From contig CAVURW010000278.1 of assembly GCA_963743595.1 (NCBI GenBank), positions 1 to 7,465 on the forward strand: DNA of 7,465 nucleotides, given 5' to 3'. A program made the position numbers and the translations under genes. Source of the stretch: CAVURW01 sp963743595. GTDB taxonomy: Bacteria; Verrucomicrobiota; Verrucomicrobiia; Methylacidiphilales; UBA1321. Positions 5,900 through 7,465 of this stretch are shown piece after piece (position 1 is the first letter of the stretch; every line of letters starts with the position of its first letter). Below the pieces are notes generated by a model, which saw only the letters and a program-made list of their open reading frames with translations, was not told where the DNA came from and made no database searches.

Positions 5900-5938
5900 A
5901 ACGTCAGCGGGCTGTAAGCTCGCGTCAAACCGTTTGAT
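5900..5938 (-). repeat. Right arm of a 39-nt inverted repeat
   Basis: Inverted partner of 5606-5644. Read on the minus strand it starts ATCAAACGGTTTGACGCGAG, where ATCAAAC-GGTTTGAC is itself a short palindrome; the left arm has AT in place of GG. Similarity stops at the ATCAAAC end on the outer side and fades inward after GACG, as expected for the ends of an element or for two copies of an interspersed repeat in opposite orientation. Confidence 0.75.
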
Positions 5939-5980
5939 GTGCAGCATGTTTCGGCGACGAGTCACCCATCAGCCTTTTGT

Positions 5981-6010
5981 CGCAGGCCTTCAGCCTGCGG
6001 TCGCTTTTTT
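5981..6010 (+). repeat. GC-rich hairpin followed by a T run
   Basis: CGCAGGC (5981-5987) pairs with GCCTGCG (5993-5999) around CTTCA, followed by GTCGC and six T (6005-6010). In the plus direction it looks like an intrinsic terminator, but no plus-strand gene ends here. In the direction of the actual genes the hairpin has no U-tract behind it. It lies seven bases from the end of copy B's leading GCGA-side flank, so I treat it as another module of the repeat cluster. Confidence 0.5.
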
Positions 6011-6012
6011 GG

Positions 6013-6084
6013 GCGAACCCAGGGTTGCCTCGCTACGCTCGTTACCCTGGGCTAAGTCATTTCCGGCCCTGCGGGCCTAGAGGC
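6013..6084 (+). repeat. Hairpin-pair repeat, copy B
   Basis: Direct-orientation partner of copy A. Hairpin one pairs CCCAGGGT (6018-6025) with ACCCTGGG (6044-6051) around a loop with CTCGCTACGCTCG; hairpin two pairs GGCCC (6065-6069) with GGGCC (6073-6077) around TGC, followed by TAGAGGC. Both stems differ in sequence from copy A, yet each remains base-paired. It lies just downstream of the small membrane-protein gene in transcript terms and could slow or end transcription from bioA, though there is no U-tract. Confidence 0.75.
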
Positions 6085-6118
6085 ATGAAGACAGAGAGGC
6101 AGAAGACATAGCCTCTGC

Positions 6119-6373
6119 TTAATCGCCGGGCGGTTTACGGAGCATCACCAAGGCTACGGACATGAAAAAACAGCAAATGATGCTTAACGGGCGGGAGTGC
6201 GTCATAAAATCGACGGTGGCCGCCACGTAATGGCCGAGCTTCGCTGGCCAATGCCAGTTCTCGGGCTGCCCAAGGAGGAGCCCCATCCCTATGATGAAAA
6301 ACAAACCAGCCAGTCCTAATTGAATGAGTCCCATGACGCAGATGGTTGTGACGAAGGATGAGCGTTTTGTCAA
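6119..6373 (-). CDS. Small two-helix membrane protein, unknown function
   Basis: The product is 84 residues: a basic start (MTKRSS), a first hydrophobic helix (about 9-35, ICVMGLIQLGLAGLFFIIGM), a polar middle (GQPENWHWPAKLGHYVAA), a second helix (about 62-78, PLSIICCFFMSVALVML) and a short charged end, RKPPGD. I recognise no family. The start is TTG (6373-6371), overlapping the bioA stop by 3-4 bases, a common arrangement for translational coupling; the alternative is the internal ATG at codon 14, which would remove the positive N-terminus. The gene ends in TAA just before the repeat cluster. Its tie to biotin synthesis is positional only. Confidence 0.65.
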   Translation of the reverse strand: MTKRSSFVTTICVMGLIQLGLAGLFFIIGMGLLLGQPENWHWPAKLGHYVAATVDFMTHSRPLSIICCFFMSVALVMLRKPPGD

Positions 6374-7465
6374 GACGGGAGGATCTCGTGGAGCGAGTTA
6401 TTCAGCGCCTCGATCATTCGTTCCAATTGCTCATCGCTTGTGCAGTAAGGAGGCACCAGGAACAGCGTATTGGCCAGGCCACGCCCGATAAGGCCGCGTT
6501 TTATGGCGGCGGCAAAGATTTTCGAGGCGAGCCGCGTGCCGTTTGAAAAGGGGCTGGCGGTTGTGCGGTCTTGGACGAGCTCAATCGCCAGGAGAAGGCC
6601 CTGCTGCCGAACATCGCCCACATGGGGATGTTTCCAGAAGACCTGGGCGAGCTCACGCAGCTTACCGGAGAGCTGGGCGATGCGTTCGAGAACATGATCG
6701 CGTTCGAAAATAGCCAGGTTTTCCAGAGCAACCGCACAGCCCAGTTGATGCCCAGAGAAGCTATGGCCGTGGAAGAACGTCTTTTCAAATGCGCCGCTAA
6801 ACCCTTGGAAAATGGGCTCGGCGACCAGGGTCGCTCCCAAGGGCAGATAACCGCCGGTAAGACCTTTCGCCAGAGCGACGAGATGTGGGCGCACGTCTTC
6901 GGCGTGGCATGCAAGCATCGGCCCGGTTCGACCCAGACCCGTGAGGACTTCATCGAGAATGAGGAGGCAGCCCTGTTCCTCACAGAGTTCCCGAGCGCGC
7001 TTGAGATAGCCGGGCCTGTGCATCACCATCCCCGCTGCGCCTTGAACGAGCGGCTCCATCACGAAAGCCACGAGTTGTGGGCCATGCTCGCGAAAAGCGT
7101 TTTCCAACTGGGTGATGCATTGCGAATCACAGACGCGGCTGGTCCGGGCGTCGATCTGCGCGGGTTTGGCCTGATTAAACGAACAGCGATAACAGGCGGG
7201 CGACATCACTTCAATTGTCGGGAAAAGGAGCGGCTGGTAGCGCTCATGAAAGGAACCGCTGTGGCCCACGCTCATGGCACCAATCGTATCACCATGGTAA
7301 CCCCCACTGAGCGAGAGGAAGTGCGTGCGCTGAGCTTGTCCGTTTTGCTGGAAGTGTTGGTAGGCGATTTTTAAGGCTGCCTCAATTGCCGTAGAGCCAT
7401 CGTCCGAGTAGACGACGCGATAATGCTGGCCGGGTTCGCCCGGCAGAAGAGCGGAGAGCTTCTCC
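6370..7465 (-). CDS. bioA: Adenosylmethionine-8-amino-7-oxononanoate aminotransferase, 3' part
   Basis: This is a class III PLP-dependent aminotransferase of biotin synthesis, converting 8-amino-7-oxononanoate (KAPA) to 7,8-diaminononanoate in the cytoplasm. The 364 visible residues lack about 85-90 from the N-terminus, because the frame stays open to the window edge through YSDDGSTAIEAALKIAYQHF (PLP-phosphate loop). They then show GGYHGDTIGAMSVGHSG, typical of BioA, LLILDEVLTGLGRTG with the PLP-nitrogen Asp (codon at 6954-6952), LVALAKGLTGGYLPLGATLV with the Schiff-base Lys (codon 6867-6865), and FFHGHSFSGHQLGCAVALENL. The last motif is closer to Bacillus-type BioA than to the E. coli enzyme. 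The B. subtilis enzyme uses lysine as amino donor in place of SAM; I cannot tell which donor is used here. An internal ATG at 7275 is not the start, since conserved sequence continues upstream. No other bio gene is in the window. Confidence 0.9.
   Translation of the reverse strand, partial: EKLSALLPGEPGQHYRVVYSDDGSTAIEAALKIAYQHFQQNGQAQRTHFLSLSGGYHGDTIGAMSVGHSGSFHERYQPLLFPTIEVMSPACYRCSFNQAKPAQIDARTSRVCDSQCITQLENAFREHGPQLVAFVMEPLVQGAAGMVMHRPGYLKRARELCEEQGCLLILDEVLTGLGRTGPMLACHAEDVRPHLVALAKGLTGGYLPLGATLVAEPIFQGFSGAFEKTFFHGHSFSGHQLGCAVALENLAIFERDHVLERIAQLSGKLRELAQVFWKHPHVGDVRQQGLLLAIELVQDRTTASPFSNGTRLASKIFAAAIKRGLIGRGLANTLFLVPPYCTSDEQLERMIEALNNSLHEILPS

Larger units (their letters stand above)
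5615..6118. other. 504-bp repeat-filled intergenic region without an intact gene
   Basis: Between the broken gene and the small membrane protein there is no convincing coding frame. The space holds the inverted-repeat arms, repeat copies A, B and C, the double palindrome and the hairpin at 5981. All genes on both sides point left, so it contains the 3' end of the bioA transcript and any promoter for the genes to the left. I could not pick out a promoter. Confidence 0.7.

Noticed and set aside
5981..6010. Intrinsic terminator on the plus strand
   Set aside because: The stem and T-run are there, but no plus-strand gene precedes it and all genes run the other way. It fits the repeat cluster better.
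5600..6090. CRISPR array
   Set aside because: The repeats are few, of unequal spacing and mixed orientation, with internal hairpins. There is no regular repeat-spacer pattern and no cas gene.
6571..7374. Long plus-strand frame opposite bioA
   Set aside because: It is antisense to the conserved aminotransferase motifs and has no recognisable domain of its own.
1..7465. A defence, toxin-antitoxin or secondary-metabolite system
   Set aside because: None of the genes carries nuclease, helicase, toxin, PKS or NRPS signatures. The gene content is ordinary metabolism, translation and carotenoid chemistry plus repeats.

Overview
The window looks like a piece of a Gram-negative, carotenoid-producing bacterial genome, or a metagenome contig from one, and most plausibly Verrucomicrobiota or a relative. 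That placement rests on a secreted protein with a Pro-Thr repeat linker, roughly 55-57% GC over most genes, few clear Shine-Dalgarno sequences, and an intergenic block of hairpin-rich interspersed repeats. It is an inference from style, not from a search. Every supported gene lies on the minus strand, so transcription runs from right to left.

Right end (7465 to 6119): the 3' part of a biotin-synthesis aminotransferase (bioA), running off the window edge, followed with a 4-nt overlap by a small two-helix membrane protein. Middle (6118 to 5162): about 950 bp with no intact gene. It holds two hairpin-pair repeats in direct orientation, a partial inverted third copy, two abutting 15-nt palindromes, and a 39-nt inverted repeat whose arms bound a 333-bp segment. 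One arm runs into the start of a membrane-protein gene broken by four frameshifts (5614 to 5162).

Main gene string (5129 to 601): a release-factor-like GGQ protein without a codon-recognition domain; then, by an ATGA overlap, a geranylgeranyl-reductase-family FAD oxidoreductase; 4 nt later an unrecognised AT-richer membrane protein of 148 residues; after an 86-nt gap a fused, two-repeat lycopene cyclase of the CrtYcd type; 17 nt later the 23S rRNA cytosine methyltransferase rlmI; and, overlapping rlmI by 20 nt, a secreted protein with a Pro-Thr linker. The spacing suggests one operon or two overlapping ones. Carotenoid/isoprenoid enzymes sit between two translation genes, a release-factor-like gene upstream and an rRNA methyltransferase downstream. 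The reductase and cyclase may act on the same carotenoid or prenyl lipid, with the 148-residue protein as a candidate partner.

Left end (608 to 1): a PAS-domain sensor fragment, distinctly GC-richer than the rest, with one frameshift and cut by the window edge. The composition changes near position 650, inside the 3' end of the secreted-protein gene, so either acquired DNA or a chimeric assembly join should be considered. I found no tRNA, rRNA, CRISPR array, transposase or recognisable defence system. The most novel-looking parts are the repeat block at 5600-6090 and the 148-residue protein in the carotenoid operon.
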